From Nitrososphaeria archaeon (GTDB lineage Archaea > Thermoproteota > Nitrososphaeria > Nitrososphaerales > JAAOZN01): a stretch of DNA of 64,000 nt. The notes under the pieces were generated by a model that was given only the letters and a program-made list of their open reading frames with translations, ran no database searches and was not told where the DNA came from. Below are positions 43,418-52,434 of this stretch, piece by piece. The stretch lies in contig JARVJZ010000001.1 in the NCBI GenBank assembly GCA_029775855.1, forward strand, positions 248,001-312,000. Direction: 5' to 3'. Every line of letters begins with the position of its first letter. Within the stretch, counting starts at the first letter, position 1. Position numbers and translations under genes: made by a program.

Positions 43418-44175
43418 GGCTTCTTAGATAAGAATGCTCTTAAACCCTCTTGAGCCTCTGGGCTACTTACCACTAAGTTAAAGGCAGCCCGCTCTAAAGT
43501 TTGAAGTGTTTCCCTATCAGAGTCCATGGATTGGTTTACAACCTGCTTTATTAGGCGAAGTGCAAAGCCGCTCTTTGTAGCGATCTTCTGAGCCAACCCC
43601 ATAGCTGCTTCTTCAAGCTTCTCAGGCGGCACAACGGTATTCACAAGCCCAGCTTCAAGAGCACGCTTAGCATCCCACCTATCTCCAGTATACAGAAGCT
43701 CCTTAGCACGCCTCAACCCAATAACACGAGGCAGCCTCATAGTGGAGCCGCCACCAGGCATAAGACCACGGTTGATATGCTCATCACCAAAGATAGCCTG
43801 CTCCGAAGCGACTACAAGGTCACAACATAGCGTCAATTCAAGCCCGCCAGCAAGAGCATAGCCATTCACAGCAGCAATAACAGGTTTATCGCAACACTCA
43901 AGCCTAAACAAAAACTCATCTAAGCTTTGAATGTAATCATATAGATCTTTTTGACTCGCTTGAGCCATAAACTTTAGGTCAGCACCAGCGCAAAAGGCTC
44001 TACCGGAACCAGTCAAAACAAGAACCTTGATCTGCGGATCCTGCTCTATATCTTTTAATGCTTGCCTCAATTCGTTGATTAATGTTGGGCTTAGAGCATT
44101 CAATGCTTCAGGTCTATTCAGCGTGATCTTAGCAACTGGAGGCTTCTTCTCTAGAATTATCTGTGTAAATGACAT
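43414..44175 (-). CDS. Enoyl-CoA hydratase/isomerase family protein
   Basis: A 253-residue crotonase-fold enzyme acting on enoyl-CoA in fatty acid or related breakdown. The CoA and oxyanion blocks are GSGRAFCAGADLKFMAQA and AAVNGYALAGGLELTLCCDLVVASEQAIFG, which contains a catalytic Glu. INRGLMPGGGSTMRLPRVIGLRRAKELLYTGDRWDA carries the second. It is monofunctional. No other beta-oxidation genes are adjacent; the thiolase at 29612 belongs to the mevalonate set. Confidence 0.92.
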   Translation of the reverse strand: MSFTQIILEKKPPVAKITLNRPEALNALSPTLINELRQALKDIEQDPQIKVLVLTGSGRAFCAGADLKFMAQASQKDLYDYIQSLDEFLFRLECCDKPVIAAVNGYALAGGLELTLCCDLVVASEQAIFGDEHINRGLMPGGGSTMRLPRVIGLRRAKELLYTGDRWDAKRALEAGLVNTVVPPEKLEEAAMGLAQKIATKSGFALRLIKQVVNQSMDSDRETLQTLERAAFNLVVSSPEAQEGLRAFLSKKP

Positions 44176-44258
44176 AATTATCTGCTTCGCTTAACGCTCT
44201 CTTAAGGTTTTTGTAAACCACTCTTTTAATATATCTGAAGATAAACCATAGGTGAGCG

Positions 44259-45356
44259 TTGCCTGAGCGGGTAATAATGCAAGTTGACTTAGATTACTTT
44301 TATGCCCAATGTGAAGAAGTTAGGGATCCTTCTCTTAAGAACAAACCTGTAGTCGTCTGCATCTACTCTGGAAGAGGAGAAGACAGCGGCGCAGTCTCAA
44401 CATCTAACTATGTAGCGAGAAGATACGGGGTTCGCTCAGGCATGCCTATTACGAAGGCTAAGCAGCTACTCAAAAACGCTGAAGCGGTCTTCTTAAAAGC
44501 AGACTTAGACTACTACGACGAAGTTTCCAGAAGAGTGATGAATATACTCAGAAAATACGCTGACAAATTCGAAGAAGTAAGTGTAGACGAAGCATACCTA
44601 GATGTAACGGAGAGGGCAAAAGGGGACTATGAAGCCGCAAGAGAGTTAGCGTCAAAGATAAAAAATGAGATAAAAGAAACTGAAAATCTAACATGCTCAA
44701 TAGGCATAGGGCCAAACAAGGTTATAGCAAAGATGGCTTCAGACTACCAGAAGCCAAACGGGCTTACAGTAGTCAAACCTACTGAAGCTTTTGAATTCAT
44801 ATCTAAGATGGCTGTCGACAAACTCCCTGGGGTAGGCGCTAAAACTAGGAAGATACTTGAGGAGATGGGTGTAAAGACGATAGGAGAACTCGCTAAGCAA
44901 GACCCTCAGAAACTTGTCTCAAGATTCGGCAGAAAACTTGGAAACTACCTTTACAACGCTGCAAACGGTAGGGATGATGAGCCAGTGAAAGAGAGGCTTG
45001 AACCCACCCAATTCAGCAGAATCGTAACCTTAAAGCAAGACCTCCAGAAGGTTGATGAAATCGAGAAGTATATTGATGAGATCTGCCGAGACCTTTACAC
45101 TCGAGTTTCATCCCAAGGATACATCTTTAAGAGTGTTGGGGTAATGTGTGTCAGTGACACACTTGCGGCATATACGCGCAGCGAAACATACGAGCATCCT
45201 TTAGACAGCTACGAAGCACTAAGATCGGCATCCACTACACTCTTATCTAGATTACTTGAAGAAGAAAAGATAAAGATAAGGAGGGTTGGGGTTAAGGTTT
45301 CAGATCTTGTGAAGAAGAGTGGTCAGAAGACACTTTACGACTTCATAACACCTTAG
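44259..45356 (+). CDS. dbh: DNA polymerase IV (Dbh/Dpo4-type Y-family polymerase)
   Basis: Translesion DNA polymerase, 365 residues. The metal and nucleotide sites are IMQVDLDYFYAQCE and EVSVDEAYLDVT; SNYVARRYGVRSGMP follows. The thumb helix-hairpin-helix region is DKLPGVGAKTRKILEEMGVKTIGEL, and the little finger domain follows from about residue 240. The C-terminus (QKTLYDFITP) resembles a PIP box for PCNA binding. The start is TTG 44259. It converges with the ferredoxin gene, overlapping by 4 nt. Confidence 0.95.
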   Translation: MPERVIMQVDLDYFYAQCEEVRDPSLKNKPVVVCIYSGRGEDSGAVSTSNYVARRYGVRSGMPITKAKQLLKNAEAVFLKADLDYYDEVSRRVMNILRKYADKFEEVSVDEAYLDVTERAKGDYEAARELASKIKNEIKETENLTCSIGIGPNKVIAKMASDYQKPNGLTVVKPTEAFEFISKMAVDKLPGVGAKTRKILEEMGVKTIGELAKQDPQKLVSRFGRKLGNYLYNAANGRDDEPVKERLEPTQFSRIVTLKQDLQKVDEIEKYIDEICRDLYTRVSSQGYIFKSVGVMCVSDTLAAYTRSETYEHPLDSYEALRSASTTLLSRLLEEEKIKIRRVGVKVSDLVKKSGQKTLYDFITP

Positions 45357-45778
45357 GGCTGAGTAATCTTTATCGCTTGAACTGGGCACTGCACTTCACA
45401 AGCCATGCAGAAGATGCAGTCTTGCTCTCTCACCGGGTCGGACTTATCTGTCCTAAATTTTGCATGAAGTTCACCTTCTAGAGGCCATTTATCTTTTCCT
45501 GTACCAGCTTGCCCTTCGTTTAGAGCCCATTCGAAGACGTTGACTGGGCAAACATCCATACATATACCATCTGCGATGCAGCAGTCCCAGTCTACTGCTA
45601 CTTGTGTGCCGTGTATTCCGAGCTTTGTCGGGTAGGGGTTGCCGTCTCCATCTACTCTCTGTTTACCTTCAGCCCTAACCTTATGCCCTTTATGCTCGCC
45701 AGTAATGGGATACTCGTCACTCTTCTTGAGGAAGTCAGCATCTATTGGCTTGGGTTTGAAGTCAACTTCTCTTACCAT
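45353..45778 (-). CDS. Zinc-containing 7Fe ferredoxin
   Basis: A 141-residue ferredoxin of the archaeal zinc-containing type, the main soluble electron carrier in many aerobic archaea. The N-terminal extension supplies zinc ligands (His in EHKGHKV and GIHGTQV). Cluster I reads CIADGICMDVCP, with Asp where a Cys would be, giving a [3Fe-4S] site. Cluster II reads CIFCMACEVQCP for [4Fe-4S]. ATG 45776-45778 (MVREVDF) is the natural start. A longer upstream reading frame lacks similarity. Confidence 0.92.
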   Translation of the reverse strand: MVREVDFKPKPIDADFLKKSDEYPITGEHKGHKVRAEGKQRVDGDGNPYPTKLGIHGTQVAVDWDCCIADGICMDVCPVNVFEWALNEGQAGTGKDKWPLEGELHAKFRTDKSDPVREQDCIFCMACEVQCPVQAIKITQP

Positions 45779-45901
45779 TCCTATCTCGAATAAAGATTCA
45801 ACGAAGATGTGTAAATATTTTTCTGCTAATCTGTTAGAGAAAATGCATAAACAGAAGGAGACTATGCATCTCAACGAGCACGAACTTAAGCGGTAAACGC
45901 T

Positions 45902-45910
45902 TATACTAAA
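45902..45910 (+). promoter_or_regulatory. TATA-like box for nfo
   Basis: TATACTAAA lies 20-28 nt before the GTG start at 45930, consistent with a leaderless transcript. Confidence 0.4.
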
Positions 45911-45929
45911 TCCCTCATATGCTAAGGGT

Positions 45930-46778
45930 GTGCAGAGCCTTAAAATAGGTTTCCACGTCTCAATATCCGGCTCAATAGATCTGGCTGTGGATAGGGCTAA
46001 GGAGGCGGGATGCACAGCCTTCCAGATCTTCTTAAAGAATCCAAGAGGATGGTCTTACAAACCGCTTCGCGAAGAAGAAGCGGCGCTTTTCGTAAAGAAG
46101 TGTGAAAAGTTTGGATACAGCGAGCTTTTGGCTCATATGCCTTATCTGCCTAACTTAGCATCACCTAATGATGGGATATACAAAAAATCTTTTAACTGTT
46201 TAGTTGAGGATCTTGTGAGGGCGGGTAGGCTTAGAATTCCATATCTTGTGCTGCATCTTGGAAGCCACATGGGTTCAGGAGAAGAGGCTGGTGTAAAGAG
46301 GATTGTAGAGGCTTGTAGAACCGCTCTTAATACCGTGGGTAACAAGGTTATGTTGCTGCTTGAGAACACAGCTGGGCAAAAGAATAGCATAGGTTCAAGG
46401 TTTAAGGATCTTAGAAGGATAATGGATGAGATAGGTGAGTATAGTAGGGTAGGGATATGCTTCGACACTTGCCACGCTTATGCTGCTGGTTATGACCTTA
46501 GAACAGAGAAAGCTGTGTCTGAGACATTACATCAACTTGACAAAGAGGTAGGCTTCGAACACGTAAAAAGCATACACTTAAACGACTCTGTAGGCGAACT
46601 CGGCTCACATCTAGATAGGCACGAGCATATAGGCTTAGGCAAGATAGGGGAGAATGGGATGAAAGCCATACTACACACACCAGAAATCAGAAAACTACCA
46701 ATAGTGATGGAGACACCAGTCGATAAAAGAAGAGACGATAGAGGAAACCTAATGAAAGCACTTGAACTAGCAACTTAA
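45930..46778 (+). CDS. nfo: Deoxyribonuclease IV / AP endonuclease
   Basis: Zinc TIM-barrel endonuclease that cuts DNA 5' of abasic sites. At 282 residues it has the normal length. Metal-ligand blocks are GFHVSISGSID, YLVLHLGSHMG, VMLLLENTAGQ, GICFDTCHAYAAGYD, IHLNDS, RHEHIGLGKIG and PIVMETP. Translation starts at GTG 45930 with a TATA-like box at the right spacing. Confidence 0.95.
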   Translation: MQSLKIGFHVSISGSIDLAVDRAKEAGCTAFQIFLKNPRGWSYKPLREEEAALFVKKCEKFGYSELLAHMPYLPNLASPNDGIYKKSFNCLVEDLVRAGRLRIPYLVLHLGSHMGSGEEAGVKRIVEACRTALNTVGNKVMLLLENTAGQKNSIGSRFKDLRRIMDEIGEYSRVGICFDTCHAYAAGYDLRTEKAVSETLHQLDKEVGFEHVKSIHLNDSVGELGSHLDRHEHIGLGKIGENGMKAILHTPEIRKLPIVMETPVDKRRDDRGNLMKALELAT

Positions 46779-46781
46779 AAA

Positions 46782-46818
46782 CTACACTTATGTATCCCTC
46801 AGATAAACCTAAGTGTAG
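46782..46818. repeat. 9-bp inverted repeat ahead of tRNA-Leu
   Basis: CTACACTTA (46782-46790) and TAAGTGTAG (46810-46818) are perfect reverse complements with a 19-nt spacer. They lie 3 nt after the nfo stop and 5 nt before the tRNA-Leu gene. It could terminate nfo or overlap the tRNA promoter. Confidence 0.5.
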
Positions 46819-46823
46819 AGCGC

Positions 46824-46908
46824 GCGGGGGTTGCCAAGCCAGGTCAAAGGCGCGAGGCTTAGAACCTCGTCCCATAGGGGTTCGTGGGTTCAAATCCCAC
46901 CCCCCGCA
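46824..46908 (+). tRNA. tRNA-Leu(UAG)
   Basis: An intronless class II tRNA of 85 nt. The acceptor GCGGGGG pairs with CCCCCGC, followed by A73. The anticodon stem is CGAGG/CCTCG around the loop CTTAGAA, anticodon TAG. A long variable arm (CCCATAGGG) identifies leucine. The T arm is GTGGG-TTCAAAT-CCCAC. Confidence 0.96.
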
Positions 46909-47048
46909 CTTTACAAGTAGTTTTAGTAGTAGAGGCTAATGCTACTATCCAGCAGAAAATCTGATAATGTAAACCCATCTTAACATCATAGTTAATGCTG
47001 GATAAATGCTTATATTCTGTCTTAAGGTTGGTCTGTCAAGGGAAATCG

Positions 47049-48428
47049 GTGCCGAAAGAGAAGTATGATGTAATCATCGTTGGTGCGAGCCCAGCTGGCA
47101 TATTTGCAGCACTCGAGTTAACAAGAAAGTCAGATCTAAGTGTGCTTATAATCGATAAGGGCAGAGATATCTCTCAACGCCAACACCAAGGCGAAGCGCT
47201 GATATCAGGTTGGGGCGGCGCAGGCGCATTCAGCGACGGTAAACTTAACTTCTCCACAACTTCAGGAGGCTGGCTTAGAGAATATGTTGGGGTTGAGCGG
47301 CTGAAGGCTCTTATGAATGAAGTGGACAAGATCTATCTTGAATTCGGCGCATCAAACCAAGTATATGGCTTGGATATGGATGAGATAGGGCATATTGCGA
47401 GAAAAGCAGCTTTCGCAGGCTTAAAGCTACTCCCGTTCAAGATACGCCACTTAGGCTCAGATATGGCGCCACTTATACTGCAGAGGATGAAGAAGGCTTT
47501 AGAGGAGAGAGCCGACATAATGCTTGAAACTGAAGTAACCAAGATTCTGACTTCAAACAGCGTTGTAAGCGGTGTCGAGTTAAAAAGCGGCGAAAAGATC
47601 TACGCTGACTATGTTATCGTAGCCGCTGGGAGGGCTGGTGCAAGCTGGCTTAGGCAAGAAGCAGCTAGGCTTGGGATAAAGTTGATGGCTAACCCAGTAG
47701 ATATAGGGGTGAGGGTCGAGGTTCCAGCAGCGATCATGCAGGAGATTACAGATGTTCTCTACGAACCTAAGTTCCTCTTCTACTCAAAGTCTTTTGATGA
47801 TCGAGTTAGGACTTTCTGCGTCTGCCCAAACGGCTTCGTCGTCCCAGAGTATACCGATGATCTTATAACTGTAAACGGGCATAGCTATCTAAATAAGAAG
47901 AGCGACAACACAAACTTCGCCCTTCTCGTAAGCACCAAGTTCACAGAACCATTCAACGACCCAATAGCGTATGGCAAATACATAGCGAAGCTCGCCAACC
48001 TCCTAGTAGGAGGCGTTATGGTTCAGAGGTTAGCAGACCTAGATGAAGGTCGAAGATCGACCGCTGAAAGGCTGGCGAAGAGCATAGTAGAACCAACATA
48101 CAAGGACGCGAAGCCAGGAGATTTGAGCTTCGTCTTACCAGCAAGATACCTAATAGGCATAAAGGAGATGCTCCAAGCCCTAGACAAAGTTACGCCCGGA
48201 GTGTATAGTAAGCACACACTATTGTATGGTGTTGAGGTGAAGTTCTACTCCTCAAGGCTTGAGTTGAGCAGCTGCTTAGAAACGAAGATAAAGAACTTCT
48301 TTGCGATAGGAGACGGCGCCGGCATCACACGCGGCTTGGTTCAATCTTCAGCCTCTGGCTTAATAGCTGCAAGAGAAGTTCTTGCTAGACACGGAATAGA
48401 TGCTGAGGGCAAGGGCTTAGGTATTTAA
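47049..48428 (+). CDS. FAD-dependent dehydrogenase (COG2509-like)
   Basis: A FAD-binding protein of the COG2509 group, of uncertain substrate. The dinucleotide motif is YDVIIVGASPAGIFAALELTRKS. SGWGGAGAFSDGKLNFS is the characteristic block of this group. The C-terminal FAD motif is FFAIGDGAGITRGLVQSSASGLIAAREVL. GTG 47049 is chosen because the FAD motif begins there and a TATA-like tract (cttatatt, near 47010-47017) lies upstream; ATG 46995 is an alternative giving 18 more residues. Confidence 0.88.
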   Translation: MPKEKYDVIIVGASPAGIFAALELTRKSDLSVLIIDKGRDISQRQHQGEALISGWGGAGAFSDGKLNFSTTSGGWLREYVGVERLKALMNEVDKIYLEFGASNQVYGLDMDEIGHIARKAAFAGLKLLPFKIRHLGSDMAPLILQRMKKALEERADIMLETEVTKILTSNSVVSGVELKSGEKIYADYVIVAAGRAGASWLRQEAARLGIKLMANPVDIGVRVEVPAAIMQEITDVLYEPKFLFYSKSFDDRVRTFCVCPNGFVVPEYTDDLITVNGHSYLNKKSDNTNFALLVSTKFTEPFNDPIAYGKYIAKLANLLVGGVMVQRLADLDEGRRSTAERLAKSIVEPTYKDAKPGDLSFVLPARYLIGIKEMLQALDKVTPGVYSKHTLLYGVEVKFYSSRLELSSCLETKIKNFFAIGDGAGITRGLVQSSASGLIAAREVLARHGIDAEGKGLGI

Positions 48429-48457
48429 ACTCCAAATCTCTACACCTTCAGCTATTG

Positions 48458-49330
48458 ATGCCAGAAGAACTTAGCGTAATAGAAACATCCGATGAAGTAG
48501 TTTACTCAGCATACAGAGCGCGACGCAGAGATTCGAGGAAAGGTGAGAATGGACGAGTTCTTGTAGTAGGCGGGAGCTACCTATACCACGGGGCTCCTCT
48601 ACTCTCAGCATTAGGTGCATCTAAAGTAGGAGTAGATTTAGTCTACCTTGCTGTGCCGAAGGTAATATCTACACCTATAAGAGCGTACTCACCTACATTC
48701 ATAGTCTTACCTCTACCAGACTCAAAGCTCACCGTAGGGTGCGTAAACAAGCTTCTAAAGTGGCTTCCCGAAGTAGATGCTGCAGTAATAGGCCCAGGTT
48801 TAGGTAAGCAGAAGGTCGATGGCGCACAGAAGCTCGTAAGAGAACTTGCCTTCAAGGGTGTAAAGGTTGTGCTAGATGCTGACGCTCTTAGAAGCGAAGT
48901 AACCCAAGAAGTGTCTGGTAGGCTTAGTGTTCTTACACCACACCAAGGAGAATTCAAAAGAATCTTCAACAAAGATTTAGAACAAGAATTGGAGAAGAGA
49001 GCTTTAACCCTAAAAGAAGCTGCGTCGCAATCTAAGACAACCATCCTCCTAAAAGGGGCGGTAGATGTGATCTCAGACGGATCTAAAGTCGCCTTCAACA
49101 AAACAGGCACACCAGCCATGACCGTAGGAGGCACAGGAGATGTATTAGCTGGTGTGGTAGCGGCGTTCCTTGCTTTAGGAGCAGAGCCTTTTGCTGCTGC
49201 TGCAGCCGGAGCGTATATCAATGGTTTAGCTGGTGAACTTGCGGCTCAAGAACTTGGTCTTCATATCTCAGCTATTGATGTTGCTGAGAAGATACCGTAT
49301 GTGCTTAAACGCTTCGACCGAGTAAGATGA
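48458..49330 (+). CDS. nnrD: ADP-dependent NAD(P)H-hydrate dehydratase
   Basis: Repairs hydrated NAD(P)H using ADP. The ribokinase-like fold has VLVVGGSYLYHGAPLLSALGASKVGVDLVYLAVP at the N-terminus and the signature AMTVGGTGDVLAGVVAAFLALG with the catalytic Asp. VLTPHQGEFKRIF is the other family block. At 290 residues it lacks the N-terminal epimerase (NnrE) domain found in bacterial fusions. The methyltransferase gene follows after 6 nt. Confidence 0.93.
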   Translation: MPEELSVIETSDEVVYSAYRARRRDSRKGENGRVLVVGGSYLYHGAPLLSALGASKVGVDLVYLAVPKVISTPIRAYSPTFIVLPLPDSKLTVGCVNKLLKWLPEVDAAVIGPGLGKQKVDGAQKLVRELAFKGVKVVLDADALRSEVTQEVSGRLSVLTPHQGEFKRIFNKDLEQELEKRALTLKEAASQSKTTILLKGAVDVISDGSKVAFNKTGTPAMTVGGTGDVLAGVVAAFLALGAEPFAAAAAGAYINGLAGELAAQELGLHISAIDVAEKIPYVLKRFDRVR

Positions 49331-49336
49331 TTTGGT

Positions 49337-50044
49337 TTGCCCAGATATGGGCTAGGCTTATTTTGGCATAAAATAGAGGATGCACTTAAGAGTCTGATAC
49401 CAGTTTACGATAAGGTGAATAGAGTAATCTCCTTAGGGCAGGATATTAGGTTTAGGCGCTTGGGTGTAATTAAGGCAATACGCGGTGAGGATCTTATAGT
49501 GCTTGACGCTGGCTGTGGACCCGGCACACTGACTGACCTTATCCTTAAGCAAACCGATTATATAAAGCAGATTATACTTCTTGACCCTATTAGAGCGATG
49601 CTTAATCAGTCAAAGCGTAGGCTAAATGATGAGAGAACATACTTTGTGCAAGCGGTCTTTGAATACCTTCCCTTCAAAAACGAAGTTTTCGATGCGGTTG
49701 TTAGCGCCTTTGCATTAAGAGATGCCTTCGACCTCTCTTCAGCCATCTCTGAGATTAGCCGTGTTGTTAAAACTGTTGGCGGTAGGCTGCTCATAGTGGA
49801 TCTAGGTAAACCCGAAAATATGCTGCTTCAGGCTGCCATAGGTGTTTATTGGAGAATATTTGCACCACTTTTGGCTTTAGCGTACATCGGCAGATACGGG
49901 AGCATTTACCGTCTCCTCTATTTAACATATGTTAAGCTGCCTACTAACCCAGCTTTGAAGAGGATGATTAAAAGATTCTTTAAATATGTTGACCTAGAAG
50001 AGAAGTTAGTAGGCGGAGTAGTCATTCTTATAGCAAAGAATTAA
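49337..50044 (+). CDS. Class I SAM-dependent methyltransferase (UbiE/MenG-like)
   Basis: A 235-residue methyltransferase. The SAM motif is IVLDAGCGPGTLTDLILKQ, followed by ILLDPIRAMLNQSKRRL and YLPFKNEVFDAVVSAFALRDAFDLS, patterns seen in UbiE/MenG-type enzymes that methylate quinones. RLLIVDLGKPEN then ends the core. A role in menaquinone or other quinone methylation would fit the respiratory genes in this window, but the substrate is inferred only. Confidence 0.85.
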   Translation: MPRYGLGLFWHKIEDALKSLIPVYDKVNRVISLGQDIRFRRLGVIKAIRGEDLIVLDAGCGPGTLTDLILKQTDYIKQIILLDPIRAMLNQSKRRLNDERTYFVQAVFEYLPFKNEVFDAVVSAFALRDAFDLSSAISEISRVVKTVGGRLLIVDLGKPENMLLQAAIGVYWRIFAPLLALAYIGRYGSIYRLLYLTYVKLPTNPALKRMIKRFFKYVDLEEKLVGGVVILIAKN

Positions 50045-50081
50045 CCTCAACCTCTAATGAGGATACAAGAAAACTAAAAGA

Positions 50082-51578
50082 ATGGTAGTTAACTACACTA
50101 CCATTCTTCTAAAACTTATTAGTAGGTTCACTGGTAGTAATCTTGGATTGAGCAAAACAGCTTCAGCGGCGGCTGTAATTTCAGTCATAGCTTTAGTTTT
50201 CGCAGCTTTAAGCGGCTATTCAACCTTCACCACTATCCAAGAGCCTAAATCTGAAGCAATCACTGCTGATATAGCTGGGTTAAGAGAGGCGCTGAGTCAG
50301 CTGAATACGAAGATAGTTGGAGTAGAGTCTGAGATTCAAGCATTATCACGGAATGCCTCACAACTATCCAATCAAGTAACTCAGCTTAAGGCTGAAAGCC
50401 TGAGTATGCTGAAAAGCCTCTCTAACCTAAACCAAAGTATATCAACACCAACTATTCTGGAAGCTATCTTAACTCTCAACCAAACACTTACCTCGAAGCT
50501 AACAACCTTAGATCAGAGCCTATCCAGCCTAAAAAAGAGGGTCGACGAGAGTGAGTCAAAGGTTGCTGCGATAAATTCAACCCTGCAGAGCCTAAACTCA
50601 ACTATAACAACATTAAGCAAAGAGTTAGCAGCAGTAAGTAAGCAAACCCCTGGCAGAGTATACGAAAAGGTCTACAAGTCAGTTGTACTCATAAGAACAT
50701 CAATCGGACAAGGCTCAGGCTTCATATACGATGATAACTTGGTCTTAACCAACTGGCATGTGGTAGAAGGTGTTAACAGCGCTGATGTTCAATTCTATGA
50801 CCAAACACGAACCTCCGCTTCAGTGCTAGCTACAGACGCCTATTCTGATGTCGCTGTGCTTAAGATCGATCGCAGACCGCCTGACTCTCTACCTTTGAAG
50901 CTTGCGAACTCCTCTGAAATATGGATAGGTGAAACTGTAGTGGCCATAGGTAATCCGTTAGGGTTAACTGGAAGCCTCTCAGTAGGTGTGATAAGCCAAG
51001 TAAACAGACTTCTAAACTTAGATCCAATTATAGTCCCAGTGCTTCAACTAGACATAACCATAGCCCCAGGCAGCTCGGGAGGACCCCTATTGAACTTGGT
51101 TGGTGAAGTCGTTGGGATAACTAACGCAGGCACAACAGTAGGGTTTAGCTTCGCCATACCCTCGAATATAGTCAAAAGAGTAGCATCAGATTTAGTGTCA
51201 AAAGGCTACTATCAGCACCCCTACTTCGGCTTCTCTGCGATAGCCCTAACACCAGAAAGCGTCAGAGCATATAACATCATGGATGTTGACCCATTCCAAA
51301 ATGGATTACTGGTTACAAGAGTTCTGCCAAATACGCCAGCCGATAACGCAGGATTAAGGGCTGCGACGCAAGTAAGAACAGCTTCAGGCATAGCCTATAG
51401 ACCTGGAGATATCATTTTGGCTGTTGATGGTAAGCAGACCTATACATTTGAGGAGTGGTCTGCGTATGTTTCCCAGAATGTCTCACCTAACCAGAAGGTG
51501 GTGTTGACTATACTTAGAGAGGGGAAGGTCATTTCGCTGCAAATCATACCTACAGCAAGACCGCCTTACCAAGGCTGA
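50082..51578 (+). CDS. HtrA/DegP-like serine protease with coiled coil and PDZ domain
   Basis: A 498-residue membrane-anchored protease for extracytoplasmic protein quality control. It has an N-terminal membrane segment (about residues 23-45), a long Ser/Leu/Asn-rich coiled coil (about 55-185), a trypsin-like domain and a C-terminal PDZ domain. The triad is His226 (LTNWHVVEG), Asp256 (AYSDVAVLKID) and Ser332 (PGSSGGPL). NTPADNAGLR and GDIILAVDGKQ are PDZ motifs. The coiled coil likely trimerises or extends the protease from the membrane. Confidence 0.93.
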   Translation: MVVNYTTILLKLISRFTGSNLGLSKTASAAAVISVIALVFAALSGYSTFTTIQEPKSEAITADIAGLREALSQLNTKIVGVESEIQALSRNASQLSNQVTQLKAESLSMLKSLSNLNQSISTPTILEAILTLNQTLTSKLTTLDQSLSSLKKRVDESESKVAAINSTLQSLNSTITTLSKELAAVSKQTPGRVYEKVYKSVVLIRTSIGQGSGFIYDDNLVLTNWHVVEGVNSADVQFYDQTRTSASVLATDAYSDVAVLKIDRRPPDSLPLKLANSSEIWIGETVVAIGNPLGLTGSLSVGVISQVNRLLNLDPIIVPVLQLDITIAPGSSGGPLLNLVGEVVGITNAGTTVGFSFAIPSNIVKRVASDLVSKGYYQHPYFGFSAIALTPESVRAYNIMDVDPFQNGLLVTRVLPNTPADNAGLRAATQVRTASGIAYRPGDIILAVDGKQTYTFEEWSAYVSQNVSPNQKVVLTILREGKVISLQIIPTARPPYQG

Positions 51579-51645
51579 GTTTAAGGTAACCTACTGCTTA
51601 AATACTTAATCTGATAAACATCCTAGATTGTAGAGGTCATAGGAC

Positions 51646-51789
51646 TTGCCTCAAGCATACTGTGTGAAGTGCAGGAAGAAGGTTGAAATCAAGAACCCTA
51701 CGCAGACCACTTTAAAGAATAAGAAGCCAGCAGTAGTTGGTGTCTGCCCTAACTGTGGAACAAAAGTCTTCAGAATAGGTAAAGCTTAG
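51646..51789 (+). CDS. Small zinc-ribbon protein (DUF5679-like)
   Basis: A 47-residue protein with two CxxC knuckles, AYCVKCRKKVEIKNP and GVCPNCGTKVFRIGKA. The pattern matches DUF5679, also found as a C-terminal module of some archaeal proteins. The start is TTG 51646, with GAGGT about 8 nt upstream. Function unknown; a nucleic-acid-binding role is plausible. Confidence 0.8.
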   Translation: MPQAYCVKCRKKVEIKNPTQTTLKNKKPAVVGVCPNCGTKVFRIGKA

Positions 51790-51903
51790 GGTTACTTACC
51801 ACCCACCCCTTTTTTCTTAAGAATCGCATGATAACCAAATGATGAGCTGTTCATTGTTTACCCAAAAAGATAAAAAACGCTAATGCAACTATACTTATAG
51901 TAG

Positions 51904-52386
51904 ATGCGAAATAAAAATCCTAGCAGCATAAAAAAGAGTCGTAGAAACGCCATCAAGAGTATACTAATCTTAGCTGGAGTGGCTGTTTTCAGCGCGCTCA
52001 TCTTTAACAGCTTCTTTGCAAAAGAAAGAAGTGTTGAGCTCAAAAAGCTACGAATCACCAATATAAAAGATGTTCCGAAGGGTACAGCTTACACATTTAA
52101 CGGCAGTTTATTAGATCAAAATCTTAAAGAAATATCTGGGCCTTTCATATTGATTCATCTACATAATGGGGAAATAAAGGCATTCTCCGCTGTATGCACA
52201 CACCTTGGGTGCACGACAAAATATAGTCAAGATACGAATATGATTGAGTGCCCTTGTCATGGTGGAAGATTTAACCCTCAGACTGGTGCTGTCGTCTCAG
52301 GTCCGCCGAATAAACCTCTACCAGAGGTTAATTTGACAGTAGATTCTAATGGTGATGTATATGCCATAGGTGTGAGAACACAATAG
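51904..52386 (+). CDS. Rieske iron-sulfur protein, membrane-anchored (paralogue 1)
   Basis: A 160-residue Rieske protein of the bc/b6f type. A twin-arginine motif (KSRRNAIKSIL) is followed by one membrane helix, then the Rieske domain. The cluster boxes are canonical: CTHLGCTTKY and CPCHGGRFNPQTG. GPPNKPLPEV is the proline loop. No cytochrome b gene is adjacent; the paralogue at 57734 sits next to one. It has its own promoter-like sequence (aaaaagataaaaaacgc, about 51867-51883). Confidence 0.93.
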   Translation: MRNKNPSSIKKSRRNAIKSILILAGVAVFSALIFNSFFAKERSVELKKLRITNIKDVPKGTAYTFNGSLLDQNLKEISGPFILIHLHNGEIKAFSAVCTHLGCTTKYSQDTNMIECPCHGGRFNPQTGAVVSGPPNKPLPEVNLTVDSNGDVYAIGVRTQ

Positions 52387-52434
52387 TGAGATTTATTAAT
52401 TATATGCAGAGCGCTTAAACTCTTTTGTGGAGTG

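Noticed and set aside
45779-46015. 79-residue N-terminal extension of the zinc ferredoxin frame
   Set aside because: It has no similarity to ferredoxins, is antisense to the start of nfo, and the natural start MVREVDF gives the normal family length.
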